NCBI GenBank assembly: GCA_033807695.1
Contig: CM066308.1
Span: 1,240,001 to 1,304,000, forward strand
Direction of reading: 5' to 3'
DNA from: Daedaleopsis sinensis
Lineage: Eukaryota; Basidiomycota; Agaricomycetes; Polyporales; Polyporaceae
Length of the DNA: 64,000 nt
In this document: one piece after another, positions 1-10,586 of the stretch
How the letters are laid out: each line of letters begins with the position of its first letter
How positions within the stretch are numbered: the stretch's first letter is position 1
Position numbers and translations under genes: made by a program
The notes under the pieces: model-generated
What the model was told of the DNA's origin: nothing
Seen by the model: the letters and a program-made list of their open reading frames with translations, nothing else
The model's database searches: none

Positions 1-181
1 GTGCTATCACTACGCCCATCGGTACGTACTGGGGAACCGAAACCGAGCTCAGGCTGACGGAAGCCCGATTTGGCAGAACCTCACCCGCCCCTGTACGCGT
101 CACTCCGAGACCTCGACGAAGCCGCCCCACCGATGTGGTAGTCAATGTCGAATTCTCAGAACGGAATATGTCGAAGGCCCG

Positions 182-1129
182 CTATTCCCGGGACTGGTGT
201 CCGACGTGTGTGTCCGCATCACCACGTTGCTCGATGCGGAAGAACTCCGCCGGCTTCGCGTAGTTTCGCGGCGAGGTCAAAGCTATGCGTTGTTCATTTT
301 GGCCTCGAGAATACGCCGAGTACTACGCAACCACATCCGTGACACCTGCAATTTTTGGCAAGAGCTCACAGTGACCCAAACGATCATCGGCAGCCACTCT
401 GCCACCAACATTCTCTATGCAGACCCTGTAGGAGATGCGCGCGAACTGTACTTGTCCGCTCCCCGGTCGCTTTTCTTTCACATGCTAGGCTACCTCGTCC
501 ACGTCGAAGACTACCACCCGCGATTCACGACCACGCTGCATTCCTCCAAAACCACTGGCGGGTACGCGACACTCTTCCGGGAAGGACAGACCATAACCCT
601 GGTGCAGGGCAAGGGGGAGAGTCCCCTCGCCCCCCTGTTTGACCAGTGGAACACGGCCCTCATTAGCTATGTCGCGCCGCAGGGGTACGGGATAGCGTAT
701 TCGATGCTGAACACTCGCAGACTCGCACTGGTCAATCCGCGACACCTGGGACCCGACGGCCAACCTCGCAAGATGGAGCGCAAGGGCCAAGTTAGCTGGG
801 CGAAGCAAGGGTGGCGGGTGGCCGCACATCACGCTGAGCTTGAGGCGCGATACGGATGGCGGTCGAACTGCGGGTGTAGTTCGCCGACTTGCGGGCGGGG
901 AGTACGGTACTTCGGCGACAAACACACCATCGCAGGTACTATCAGCCAAGTTGGGGAGGAGGTTCGTGGGTGTGGTACACACTACACGGTTGCGGGTGGG
1001 TCATACAACCTCCTCGCTGAATACACGGTAACCTGGTGGCGTGGAGGCGTCGCGTGCGAGAATGAGACATGCGAGGACCAACGGCCAGGTCCAGTGCGAA
1101 CCTGCCTATACCGGACGCTCGCTGCCTAA
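182..1129 (+). CDS. F-box-like / NTase-motif family protein A (start uncertain)
   Basis: Function not recognised. It is a diverged paralogue of the next two genes. The readable part starts with a short F-box-like helix region (LVSDVCVRITTLLDAEELRR). Next comes a segment with GSHSATNILY and then ELYL, which aligns with the G-x-x-A-L...DLDV/DVDIYV segment of its neighbours, although the acidic pair is degraded here (one Glu left). The C-terminal half carries Cys pairs (CGCSSPTC followed by R-Y-F-G-D), matching the C-P-x-x-x-R-x-F-x-D element of the neighbours. The frame is open upstream to the window edge with no ATG, so a short first exon separated by an intron is likely, as in the next gene. 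The stop at 1127-1129 is clear. By analogy with fungal F-box proteins it might be an SCF substrate adaptor, but this is inference only. Confidence 0.55.
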   Translation, partial: LFPGLVSDVCVRITTLLDAEELRRLRVVSRRGQSYALFILASRIRRVLRNHIRDTCNFWQELTVTQTIIGSHSATNILYADPVGDARELYLSAPRSLFFHMLGYLVHVEDYHPRFTTTLHSSKTTGGYATLFREGQTITLVQGKGESPLAPLFDQWNTALISYVAPQGYGIAYSMLNTRRLALVNPRHLGPDGQPRKMERKGQVSWAKQGWRVAAHHAELEARYGWRSNCGCSSPTCGRGVRYFGDKHTIAGTISQVGEEVRGCGTHYTVAGGSYNLLAEYTVTWWRGGVACENETCEDQRPGPVRTCLYRTLAA

Positions 1130-1580
1130 TGAATTGTAATCCAACGTTTTACAGTTACCCATACGTAGCCCCAGTGCGCCGCGCCCGCACCAAACTGTGC
1201 AACTAACTAGGATGAATCGGAGCCCATCATCCTCGGGCGCGTCCGGCGGACGTTTCGACCTAGACAACGGCTATGTTGTCCTGCGAGTACGATATGCTGT
1301 TGGTAACCTCGCACCCCCTCGACCAATCACATGTTCGAGGCCGACCGGTCGCAGAAGCTGTGCTGGAACAAGGTGGAGAGTGGAACATGCGCGGGACTGT
1401 CCACCGCCGCCGCGTACTAGCGCGTACTCCTCCTCCTTCCGCCATCGCTCCCTCCACCATCGCTCCTGCCGCCCTCGCTCCTGCCGCCCTGGCTCCGGCC
1501 ACCCTAGCTCCTGCCGCCTGACTCTGACTGCAAGCTGCCCATTCAACAGCAGGGGACATATACGAACCGGCAGGGCAACC
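1130..1580. other. intergenic, with a 15-bp minisatellite
   Basis: This is the 5' flank of the next gene. The only structure seen is the GC-rich 15-bp tandem repeat at 1447-1521, annotated separately. No coding segment with splice support was found on either strand. Confidence 0.6.
1447..1521. repeat. 15-bp minisatellite, five units
   Basis: Five head-to-tail copies of a unit close to GCTCCTGCCGCCCTC, with a few substitutions per unit. It lies about 60 bp upstream of the start codon of the next gene, so copy-number change could affect its promoter or leader. It is not part of a supported reading frame. Confidence 0.85.
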
Positions 1581-2779
1581 ATGGTGAAGTGAGTACCTAG
1601 TTCAAGTAACGTTACGCGGGCAACAAACGGGCTAATTCTCGGGATATCGATCATTCACGCAGGCTCCCCAATGAGCTCGAGATCGCGATTTTGACGCAGT
1701 GCGACCCGCTCACCCAATACGTCTGTCGGGAAGTCACTCCTCGCTTCGACCTTTGGGTGCAAGATATACACAGGAATTGTCGAAACGACATCCTTCGCCG
1801 GTATCTCCGCTCGCATGCGACGGACTTCCTACAACAGCTGCGCGCATACAAGGCGGTGGTTACTGGTGTTGCGGCACTTAGCTTTGTACTCAGAGACCCC
1901 AGCATACTGGACCAGGACCTGGATGTGGCGGTGGGGATTGAGCAGGCGACCAGACTCCAAAGATACATGATCGACGCACTTGGGGCTATCGAAGTATGTC
2001 CTCTTCACCACGCGGGTGGCCAAGCCCCCCGCGAGAAGCTCTACCGTTTAGGACCACGGCGTAATGTTCGACTTCTCATATCCAACACCGTGTCGGCCCT
2101 CGAGGCAGTCGCGCATTATCAAACTACCGCGCTTATGAATTACTTCAACGCAGACACGTTCGGATGCGCGTACCCCATCCTCACCCTCCGCCGCCGAGCC
2201 CTCATCGCCCCCTGGCGTGATCTCGCACGTGGCGATGGATTGTCGCGACTGCAAACAGTGTGGCTCTACCGCGTAGGAGGATTTCTCTTCTCCACAGTGC
2301 CCAGCCCCCTTTTCGGCAACGACATCGCAACATATCGAGTACGTGGACGGCGCAACGTATACTACCCATGCTACCGCCACCTTTATGTGTGCCCCGATCA
2401 AGCACGACACTTCGGGGACGAGGGCTCCTTCGTTGGTTTCTTCGGATCCCAGGATGACGCAGGCGTTTACGTTGTGAAAACGGCGGGACAAGCCCCGTTC
2501 GGCTGGAAATCGCGATGGCGTCTCGCGTGGAGGCTACATCACTGCGACGGAGATTGCGCGAGAACGGAGCAGGTGTTTCGAGCGCGGCAGAACACCAACG
2601 TAGTGCGTAGACTGGGGAAGGCATTGCGCATGGGGCCAGGATTTGCGGGGGCGCATGACCTTTGCGAAGGTATCGAGGTACGCTGCGCCCGCCTGGGGTG
2701 ACCGGGGACAGGCGTACTAATGTCTCCACAGGAAATTGCTCTGGCGGAACAACGGCGCGATGTGAGTCCTGGGATGTAG
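1581..2779 (+). CDS. F-box-like / NTase-motif family protein B
   Basis: Three exons, 1581-1588, 1663-2677 and 2732-2779, give 356 aa. Exon 1 is only 8 nt (Met-Val plus two bases of Lys). Intron 2 has a textbook TACTAAT branch site before its CCACAG acceptor. The N-terminus (LPNELEIAILTQCDPLTQY) looks like an F-box first helix. Around residues 70-85 is VVTGVAALSFVL, followed by DQDLDVAV. A Gly-rich turn followed by D-x-D resembles the core of minimal nucleotidyltransferases, but this is a weak pattern match. Later it has C-x14-C-P with R-H-F-G-D-E-G, shared with both flanking paralogues, and a C-terminal HHCDGDC stretch. Its role is unknown. It forms a tandem array with its neighbours, all on the same strand. 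I am confident it is a gene and not confident of its function. Confidence 0.75.
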
Positions 2780-3291
2780 AGGAAGCAGGCGTGGAAGAGT
2801 GCGTGTTGAACAGGGGAACCATGGCCAAAGGAGGACATGGCGTCATAGGGAGCAAGAGAAGGCGGCAATCGACGGACGATGAGCGCATGAGTGATGAACT
2901 GCGGCGTGTGGCCAGGTCTGCGACGTCGATGGTCAACATTCAACGGCGGTCGCGTCGAGGTGGGGGAGTGGGCTCTCTCATCCGGATGCTGAGGAGGTCA
3001 AGCACGACGATGGGCACCGGTTGAGAGGGTGGGCAGGGGACGTGTGTGGGAAGCATAAATGTATTTGAAACAATGAAAGTAACGTCTACAGCTGGCTACG
3101 GATTGCAGGCGTGGATGCGATGATATGTGCAAAGGAGTCTGACGCCCGCGCGCCTGACTTGGGACTCTGCTACGGAGTGTGGGTAAGTGCTGAGATCTGA
3201 GACTGGAGGGCGATCCGAACTTCAGCAACCTCCGCCTACACCACGTTGCACGTCGTCGCCCATACCGCCGCCAGACGTGTTCTGGAGAACC
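2780..3291. other. intergenic
   Basis: 3' flank of paralogue B and promoter of paralogue C. No repeat, RNA gene or spliced coding segment was recognised. Confidence 0.6.
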
Positions 3292-4209
3292 ATGGAATGC
3301 CTGCCCAGCCGGACGATCCATCGCATTTGCACATACCTTGATATGAAAGACATACTGAGCTTCCGACGCACGAATCGCCGGCACATGAGCCACGTCGGAC
3401 AACACCTCCTCCAGACCCTCGAACACATCCTATCAGCCTTCGTACCCCATCCCCACGGCCTGATATCCACCGCGACGGAGCTGGGAGGCGTCTTCGCAGG
3501 CGATGTCGCAGTGCGATTTCTATTGCGATCGACCACTTGGAAGCCCGACGATGTCGACATCTATGTCCCGCACGATCGAGCATGGAGGATGGAGAACGAG
3601 ATGATGTACGAGCAGGGTGGCTGGCCAGTGAGTGATGCAGCGGCTGCGACGTTTGCGTGGCGGCAACGAGGGGAGAGGGGCGAAAGATATGGGGTACGGG
3701 CGACGACGACGTGGGATTGCGCTGTCGGGCGGGTGAAGATCCACGAAACGAACGACGACGAACCTGCCGTGGCGATCGCGGGTGCATGGAGTTCGCACCA
3801 TGTGTGTTTTGTCAACGGCGCGGTCTTCGGGTGTGGCTATCGAGACTTGCTTTTCGCTGGACGAAGCCTTCTCGGAGCTGGCACAAACGACGACACGGGC
3901 CTCATTCGAGCCTCGAACGGACATGGAATCGAGGTGAAGTACTCAGCGCAATCGTGGTTTCCGGAGAGATGGAGGGGATGTGGTGCTGAGAGATGGTCAT
4001 GCCCAGCGCAGGCGCGTACCTTCGATGACAGGGGAAGTTTGGCCTGCCGGTTGCAACCGTTGAGTACCTGTGCATTCCAGGGAAACGTCGGCTGGAGGTT
4101 AGACTCTCGCCCGTGCGGAGCTGATTGCAGAGGGAGCGGTGGACCGGAAGGACTAGATCGGGATGACGCTTTAGTATGGAAAACGATCGATGTTGAAAGC
4201 TATTTGTGA
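3292..4209 (+). CDS. F-box-like / NTase-motif family protein C
   Basis: Single-exon gene of 305 aa. The first ATG in good context (accATGG) gives MECLPSRTIHRICTYLDMKD, a better F-box-like N-terminus than its two neighbours. Residues 60-90 read LGGVFAGDVAVRFLL and then DDVDIYVP. This G-G-x-x-x-G-D...D-x-D-x-Y-V pattern is the clearest of the three and resembles a nucleotidyltransferase-like fold that I believe recurs in agaricomycete F-box-type proteins. The C-terminal part has W-R-G-C...SCPAQARTFDDRG, the shared Cys/Arg-Phe-Asp element. Related genes are upstream in tandem. The Asp residues suggest metal binding, but no reaction can be assigned. A downstream splice variant cannot be excluded. 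Confidence 0.7.
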   Translation: MECLPSRTIHRICTYLDMKDILSFRRTNRRHMSHVGQHLLQTLEHILSAFVPHPHGLISTATELGGVFAGDVAVRFLLRSTTWKPDDVDIYVPHDRAWRMENEMMYEQGGWPVSDAAAATFAWRQRGERGERYGVRATTTWDCAVGRVKIHETNDDEPAVAIAGAWSSHHVCFVNGAVFGCGYRDLLFAGRSLLGAGTNDDTGLIRASNGHGIEVKYSAQSWFPERWRGCGAERWSCPAQARTFDDRGSLACRLQPLSTCAFQGNVGWRLDSRPCGADCRGSGGPEGLDRDDALVWKTIDVESYL

Positions 4210-5405
4210 TGTCGTGCATATTGAGAGATATGGAGGGGGGTAGTCGCAGTATATCAGGAGAATGAACAACAGCCATAAATGCCAACCGGAGGGAAGGTAT
4301 GGTGGGAGTTAATATTGGTACTTGCCTCAGGCCTGCTGTGCGAAGGAAGACGATGCAAGCGCGCATATCGGTGGGCAACCAAGCGACTGCAATCCGAAAG
4401 GGCTGTCTTCTACTACGTCCTGGGTGCCGATACAGGCACGGCATTATTTTGGCGGATATGTACCGCCCTGAAGCATAGCAGCGAGCAAGTATAGACGAGC
4501 AGAGAGTGGCAGGAGAATGCTACACCTGGAGGTCGGGACGAAAGCGTAATCCCCAAGGGACCAGAAAGTGGCGCTGGCCAGGCCAGAATGGCGTCTCACG
4601 CCGGGCCGGAAGTCGGATGCTGTGGTACTAGGTGTAATAGCCTATAGGGTGTAATGTGAAAACAGGTCTTAGGAGGGTAACGACAGCGTGCTGGGTGTAC
4701 ACAAGTCATTCGCAGGGGAGAGAGTGTATTCGGAGATGGAAGAACAGGCATGAATGTATATAGAGCCCGCCCCCCATGTCATGTAGGTGCAGAGACCCCG
4801 GCGCTATCGGGCGCTAGCATGATATTCAGCATGCCAAGGTGCGTGGACGGATGCAGCCTGCAATCTGCGACAGTTATAATATTTATCACACATGTACATT
4901 GACCAACGGAGCCAGAAAGAAGCGTCGCAGAAGGGTGGAGGGGAGGAGGGATGGTAATAAGCACGCTCGGGACAGTTGCGCGATCCCAGAAGGGCGGATG
5001 GGCGTCCACGACGGACAAATACGTCCCCGGGCCGGCAGGGCCGTTTGGGCGCTGTCGGGCGCTAGCATGGGATTCAGCATGCAAAGGTGCGTGGACGGAT
5101 GCAGCCTGCAATCTGCGACAGTTATAATATTTATCACACATGTACATTGACCAACGGAGCCAGAAAGAAGCGTCGCAGAAGGGTGGAGGGGAGGAGGGAT
5201 GGTAATAAGCACGCTCGGGACAGTTGCGCGATCCCAGAAGGGCGGATGGGCGTCCACGACAAACAAATATACGTAGGGGCGCGGGACAGGTGCGCGATCC
5301 CCAAGTGGACAGGTGGGCGTCACCAAAGCGACACGTATGTAATTGGGCGGGAGACAGTCGTCCTGGTGCGGGCCCGGACGGAATGCGGGATCAACGTCGG
5401 GCCTA
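4210..5405. other. gene-poor gap containing tandem duplication
   Basis: No supported gene. The right half is occupied by two near-identical repeats, annotated separately, plus a third partial, diverged copy at about 5283-5325. The gap ends at the TA target site of the DNA transposon. Confidence 0.6.
4801..5275. repeat. 248-bp-period tandem duplication (two copies plus partial)
   Basis: Copy 1 runs from 4801 to about 5026 and copy 2 from 5049 to about 5275. Each begins GCGCT(A/G)TCGGGCGCTAGCATG and ends in a GTCCACGAC-type segment. Within the roughly 225 bp shared they differ at only a few positions, so the duplication is recent. A degenerate third piece (gggacaggtgcgcgatcc) follows at 5283. 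The unit has no coding potential that I trust. Confidence 0.85.
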
Positions 5406-5427
5406 CTATCATCCGGGCGGTTCTGCA
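5406..5427 (+). repeat. left terminal inverted repeat of the pogo-like element
   Basis: Pairs with 9031-9052 at 21 of 22 positions. It is preceded by TA. Its inner part, GGTTCTGCAAA, can pair with the TGCAGAACC sequence at 5442-5450 to form a hairpin. Confidence 0.9.
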
Positions 5428-5977
5428 AATATGCTTTTTTTTGCAGAACCCCCCATGAAGCCCCAGATCTCGTCCCCTACCAGCTGTGAGGGTTCAGAAA
5501 AATCATATGTCATATAAAACTAGTCAAAGTACCTATCTAAGGTCTTTTCTCGTGGATACGGGGGAGGGACTTGCTCAGACACCCTGTTTTGCAGATGTAC
5601 ACCACGGCTCGAATAGGCGCGCTGTCAGATCCTGTCGATATAAGTGCCCAGTAATTCGTCTATAAATCATATAATAATAGGAGACATTGCTATCTACCTC
5701 CACTAGACTCCGATTGGCGTAAGGAGGTCATGCTCAATACAAACCGACTGAAGTTCTCGATGGGAGTGACCAAAGGGTGACAATTTGAATCTCCGCTCAA
5801 AGGGGGCGCTTGGGCAGATCTTGTGCACAAACCTTAAAGTTAAAGTACCACGACAGGCGCGTAGGTGGTCGCTTTCGGAGTCGTTTTCGGTAGATTTTGC
5901 TACCTCAGGCTCCTCTACTACTATCCTACTCTATGTCATCCTACACTCGCTAGTCTCCACTAATAACACACTCAACA

Positions 5978-8682
5978 ATGGGCCAAACTCGGATATCGAA
6001 GCGGAAGCAAGCAGCAGCAGCAGCGCTCGAGGACCTCTATCAGCGGGCCGTGCAATGGCTCACTTCGAACCTGTCACCGAAAGGGAAGCCGCAGTACAAC
6101 GCTGCATTAAAGAAGTTCGAAGGACTCAAGTACGACACACTCCGTCGTCGCTATCGTGGGGAGTGTCGCAGCCATCGAGTTGCACATGAGAAGCAGATGC
6201 TGCTGTCGCCGGCGCAAGAAGAGACTCTGTTGGATTGGATGGTCAAGGACGCACTCGAGGCTCAGCCATGGAGCCGCACGCAGCTCAAGACTCGTGTACA
6301 TGAGTTGAGCGGCACCACACCGAGCGACGATTGGGTAACAGCATTCTGTCTGCGACACCCTGACAAGGTGAAGCTGCGAGGAACATCCGGGCTCGATCCG
6401 AAGCGTGCCCAGTGTTTCAATCCTGGGACGGTGCGCGAACATTTTGAGCAGTTTGGAAAGATCTGTCAAAATTATCGTGTCATCCTGAACTTCGATGAAA
6501 CAGGGCGGCAGAAAGGTGGTGGTCGAAAACGCACCGGCAAGAAGTATTTCACCGCAGCTGGAGACCGATCCAAATACAAAGCACGCGACGGAGGATTGGA
6601 GCTCATCACGGTGATCGAGTGCTGCTCAACCGATGGGAGTATGCTTGATCCCGGGTTCATCTTTGCGGGGGGTGGAAACTATACAACGGAGTGGTTTGAG
6701 GGTCAGGAGGGTAGAAATATCTCGTGAGTGTTTTACAATATCCCCATAGTATAATAATAAACCAACACCGGCGGTATCAAAGTGTGGGCTTGACCTCGAA
6801 TGGGTGGACAAATGACGAGCAATGCCTATATTGGTTCGAAAATGTCCTTGTCCCGCAAGCTCGTGCAAAGACCCTCTCCGAGGATGAGCGTGTTCTGCTC
6901 ATCTTTGATGGACATCACTCCCACCTCACTGACGAGTTCATCGACCTCGGAACGAAGTACAACATCGATTTCTATGTCCTACCATCTCACACGACACACA
7001 AGCTCCAACCTCTTGACGTTGGCTGCTTCGGCCCTATGCAAAAGGACTGGCTCAGCCGCTGCGAGGAGATTGTTGCGAGAACAGGCGAGGAGATGGACAG
7101 GGGGCGGTTCGTGGCTGAGTATCTCAGTATACGAGATGCTGCGATATCCGAGGACGTCGTCAAGAGTGCATGGAGGAAGTCAGGACTTCATCCATTCAAC
7201 CCCGACGTCTTTTCAGATGCTGACTTCGCACCTAGCCGTCCATGGTCTACCCAGGCACATCTTCCACCCTCGTTCCCTCTGGCGAACGATTTCGGTACTC
7301 CAGTACCCAGTCCATCACAGCACTGTGCGACTCAGCCTACAGCGACCTCGGTCGCAGAGCCGGGGTTGTCCACAAGTCCACTAGCAGTCGCAGAGGGGCA
7401 GAGTGAAGCAAACTCACTGGCAGAGGTGGATTTGAACGAGATGGAGGTTGAAACCCTCGAGGATCAAGAACTCACCTCGTCAGCCATGGACATCGACGAC
7501 TTCTCACTTCCCTCCACCGGTACCAGTGCCTCTCCTGACTTGACAGAGGCGACTCTCAATGCCCTATCTGGCTTTCTCCCTCTCCCCGGTCCACACTTCC
7601 CTGTGTTCATCCCGGCCCCTATCCTTTCAGATGCGACACTTTCCACCCAGATAGACACACTCACCATGGACCTACGCCGTCTAGAGGACCTGTACCGCAC
7701 CGAATTTCAACGCCGCGTTGTTGCAGAGTCTCACTGCGCACATGCTGCCAAGGCAATCACGGCCCTGAAAGGTCGTCTCGCAGATAAGGGTGAGAAGAAC
7801 ACTAGAAAGGACAAACGGTTCACCTCAAAGGCAAAGTTTCTCATGGGACCGGAGGCCATGGCTGAGCGAGAGAAATGTCGGGAGGAGAAGGAAGCAAAGG
7901 TGCGCTTAGAAACGGAGAAGAGTCAGCGTTTAGCTGCGAAGGAGGCAGAAGAAAGGAGGCACCGGATGGAGCTAGCGGCAAAACCAGATGTCGAGTTCTC
8001 AGGAGCCTTGCGGTCCAAGAAGAAAGCCGATCTGCGTGCAATCGCTTTTCTTCTTGGATCGGAAGACCTCACAGGTACTAACAACGAGCTCATGACCTGG
8101 ATCTCAAAGCAGCTCCAGGACAACCCTCAGTACCGCTCTGACAAACGATTCACCAAGCTCTACCTCTCACTGCCTAGTCCACCATCTCATGGAATTAATG
8201 CAGCAGCGACTCAAACACTGCCAGATTTGACTCGGAACACAGCGGTCAGTTCATCTACACCCTCACAAGACATACCCTCCTCCTCCCGAATTCCAGCATC
8301 ATCCTTGTCTCAGCCTACTGCCCAGCATATGGCAATCCCGGATGCACATGTGCATGCACACTCCCAGGCCCCTTCCGAACTAGAGAATGTGCCACCTCCG
8401 ACTCGTCAAAGTCCCAGGCTCGGCCCTGGACCTTCCACCACCATTCCACTCACCATGATCCCATCTCTCTCCCGTCCTGCACTAGCACCGGTCTTGTCAT
8501 ACCCTCACGATCCGAACTTAATGTACCCCCACACCCCTACTAATAACTCTCCAACTTTCCCGCTATCGTCACATAATCCGAATCACGATAATTCTTGCAG
8601 TACCGACATAGCTGGTACTAATCCGCATTTCAACACATACACTGGGATATGCTACCATCCTCCTTCTCGGACTATAGCTTAG
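5978..8682 (+). CDS. pogo/Fot1-like DDE transposase
   Basis: Two exons, 5978-6723 and 6783-8682, give 881 aa; the 59-nt intron (GTGAGT...AAAG) restores RNIS-VGLTSNGW. Start context is caacaATGG. The N-terminal ~150 residues contain the helix-turn-helix/CENP-B-like DNA-binding region. The DDE_1 catalytic core shows Asp173 (ILNFDETG), Asp291 (LLIFDGHHSHLTDEF) and Asp327 (HTTHKLQPLDVGCFGPMQKDW-type motif), giving a D-D35-D spacing typical of pogo/Fot1 transposases. A long C-terminal extension (about residues 390-881) is Ser/Pro-rich with an internal charged coiled-coil stretch, unusual in length for the family. All catalytic acids are present and there is no frameshift. It would cut and paste the surrounding element at TA sites. 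Confidence 0.93.
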
Positions 8683-9030
8683 CAGCCTCATAACATCTTG
8701 TAGCTCCTAGATCTTCGGTCTAATATCACTGTTTGTATATACTTCGTGCATCCGACGAACGAACGAGCTGATCTCTACGGCGTGAGTATGACGTGATACT
8801 TCCTAATTCGTCTGCCGGGTCGGACTTTGAACATGCCGGTGTGACCCATGGTGTGACGTTTCTTTGCAGAACTACCCTGGAGCGCAACATATTCCTCAAG
8901 AGCGCAATCCTCCACCAAAAAATCTATTACTACACACAAGGGTAGTAATATGATGAAGCTACGTGAGTGCCAACGCGTGAGTGCAGGTGGCAGGTTGGAC
9001 AGGATCTATTGTCTGATTACTTTGTATACA

Positions 9031-9052
9031 TGCAGAACCCCCCGGATGATAG
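9031..9052 (-). repeat. right terminal inverted repeat of the pogo-like element
   Basis: Reverse complement of the left terminal repeat with one mismatch. It is followed directly by the TA target duplication. Confidence 0.9.
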
Positions 9053-9054
9053 TA

Positions 9055-9492
9055 AGGCCGACACCCAGGATGGCTGTGACGCAATATCCTTGGGGCGGGT
9101 GATTTGAGACCTCGGGACGGCTTATCGAAAAACGAGAGGACCAGTTACAATCATGCGACGGACATAAGCACTCCGACAGACAGGGTGATTACGTGAAATC
9201 ACAGGATTGGTACACGTCATTCCAAGAGGACTGATGATGGCTTTCCGGAGTGACCCGATACCTTATCCGGTGGACCAATGTGTGATACCGTATGACATTA
9301 TACCTACTTGCATTCGCGTTCCCAGGCGAACTGGCGCCCGTGGCCCGGACGGACCGATAATCACAGACTTAGGTTGGAGTCTAGCCTAAGGATGATGTCA
9401 TGGCTAGAGTGGACCAGAGCTCCCGCCCCAGCTTATAGTCCTCGCCATCGTCGCCATCGATCCCGAACCTACCTTCATCCTCGACCACCACC
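9055..9492. other. intergenic / promoter of the RRM gene
   Basis: Unique sequence between the transposon end and the start codon of the RRM gene. No coding or repeat feature stands out. Confidence 0.6.
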
Positions 9493-10586
9493 ATGTCTGC
9501 ATACACTATTCACGTACGTTCTCCGTCTCGGCGGACTAGCCTTCCTCCGACTCACCATTGGATATCAGGTTTCCAATATCTCGGATGCCACCACCGAGCA
9601 ACACCTCACCGACTTCTTCACGTACGCTCACCTTGCCAGTCAAACAAGCTTAACGACGCGTCTGAATGTGCCCCTTAACAGGTTCTGTGGCAAGATAAGC
9701 AAGGTTGAGTATGATCTTGAGAAGCAATCCGCGACCATACACTTCGAAAAGCCCTCAGCGGCCAAGACTGCGCTCATGCTGAACGGGGGCACGCTCGATG
9801 GCTCGCATCTGACAATCACAAGCGACTATGAACCTGCGCTGAAGGAGGACGGAACGCCTCACGAGGAGCACATCGACCAGAGCGACAAGCCGCGTGCAGG
9901 CAGTGAGTGCTCTCCCTCTCTCAGGCTGAGGCTGCGGTGCTTATCAGTGTGGTGCCATACAAGTTGCCGCCGAGTACCTGGCGAAGGGATATACGTTGTC
10001 GGACCAAATCCTCCAGCGCGCGATCGAGCTCGACCACCAGCATGGCATCTCGAAGAAGTTCCTTGACTACTTCCATAGCATCGACACTTCGTTGGGTACG
10101 TCCTTCACATCTCACAGCACCATCGCCCGCCTCACACGCCACCTTTACAGGCGCGAAGGCACTCGGCCCTGAGAAGACGCTCTCCGGGAAGGTTCACGAG
10201 ACCCTTGCGAGCGCGACCCAGCAGGCCAAGGCTGTTGACGAGCAGCGCGGTATCTCCAGGACCGCAACCGACGTTCGTGTCTCTCATCCCACGTCATATG
10301 TGACGCATCGCTAACACGCCGCGTTCAGTACTACTCTCGCGCACTCACGTCTCCCTTCGGCCAGAAGGTGAAGGCCTTCTACACGACCACGTCGAAGCAG
10401 GTGCTCGACATCCACGAGGAGGCTCGCCGAATTCATGAGACCCACAAGAGCACGACCACCCCGGCGTCGACGGGCGTCGGCTCCGCCGCGCCCCCGCTGA
10501 GCTCCGAAGTGCACACAGTCTCGACTGCAGACGCGACGACGACCGGCGGCGCACCGAAGACCGCCGAAGCGCCGACTGTTGTCTGA
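9493..10586 (+). CDS. vip1: RRM RNA-binding protein, Vip1-like
   Basis: Six exons, 9493-9513, 9569-9621, 9682-9902, 9964-10095, 10151-10272 and 10329-10586, give 268 aa. One N-terminal RRM: MSAYTIHVSNISDATTEQ, then the FFTFCGKISKVEYD strand-loop and ATIHFEKPSAAKTALMLNGG, which are the RNP-2/RNP-1 positions. After a short acidic linker comes a long helical region (IAAEYLAKGYTLSDQILQRA) of the kind found in S. pombe Vip1 and its fungal relatives, then a Thr/Ala-rich tail. Fungal Vip1-type proteins are poorly characterised cytoplasmic RNA-binding proteins. The first exon is only seven codons. The identity rests on the RRM plus C-terminal helix arrangement. Confidence 0.85.

Larger units (their letters stand above)
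5406..9052 (+). mobile_element. complete pogo/Fot1-like DNA transposon, TA target duplication
   Basis: The element is 3,647 bp long. It is bounded by 22-bp inverted repeats that differ at one position (left end begins CTATCATCCGGG; right end finishes CCCGGATGATAG), and each outer end is followed by the dinucleotide TA (5404-5405 and 9053-9054), as expected for Tc1/mariner/pogo insertion. Sub-terminal copies of TGCAGAACC-like sequence lie at 5443 and 8871; the left one forms a hairpin with the terminal repeat. Inverted similarity continues weakly about 9 bp beyond the TA on both sides, so a longer imperfect terminus is possible. It carries one spliced, uninterrupted DDE transposase gene, so it looks potentially autonomous. 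Confidence 0.92.

Noticed and set aside
4279..4494. 71-codon hydrophobic frame after paralogue C
   Set aside because: No splice, promoter or family evidence, and it lies next to decaying repeat sequence.
6721..6785. Apparent stop/frameshift in the transposase
   Set aside because: It is a normal 59-nt intron (GTGAGT...AAAG) whose removal restores the conserved sequence.
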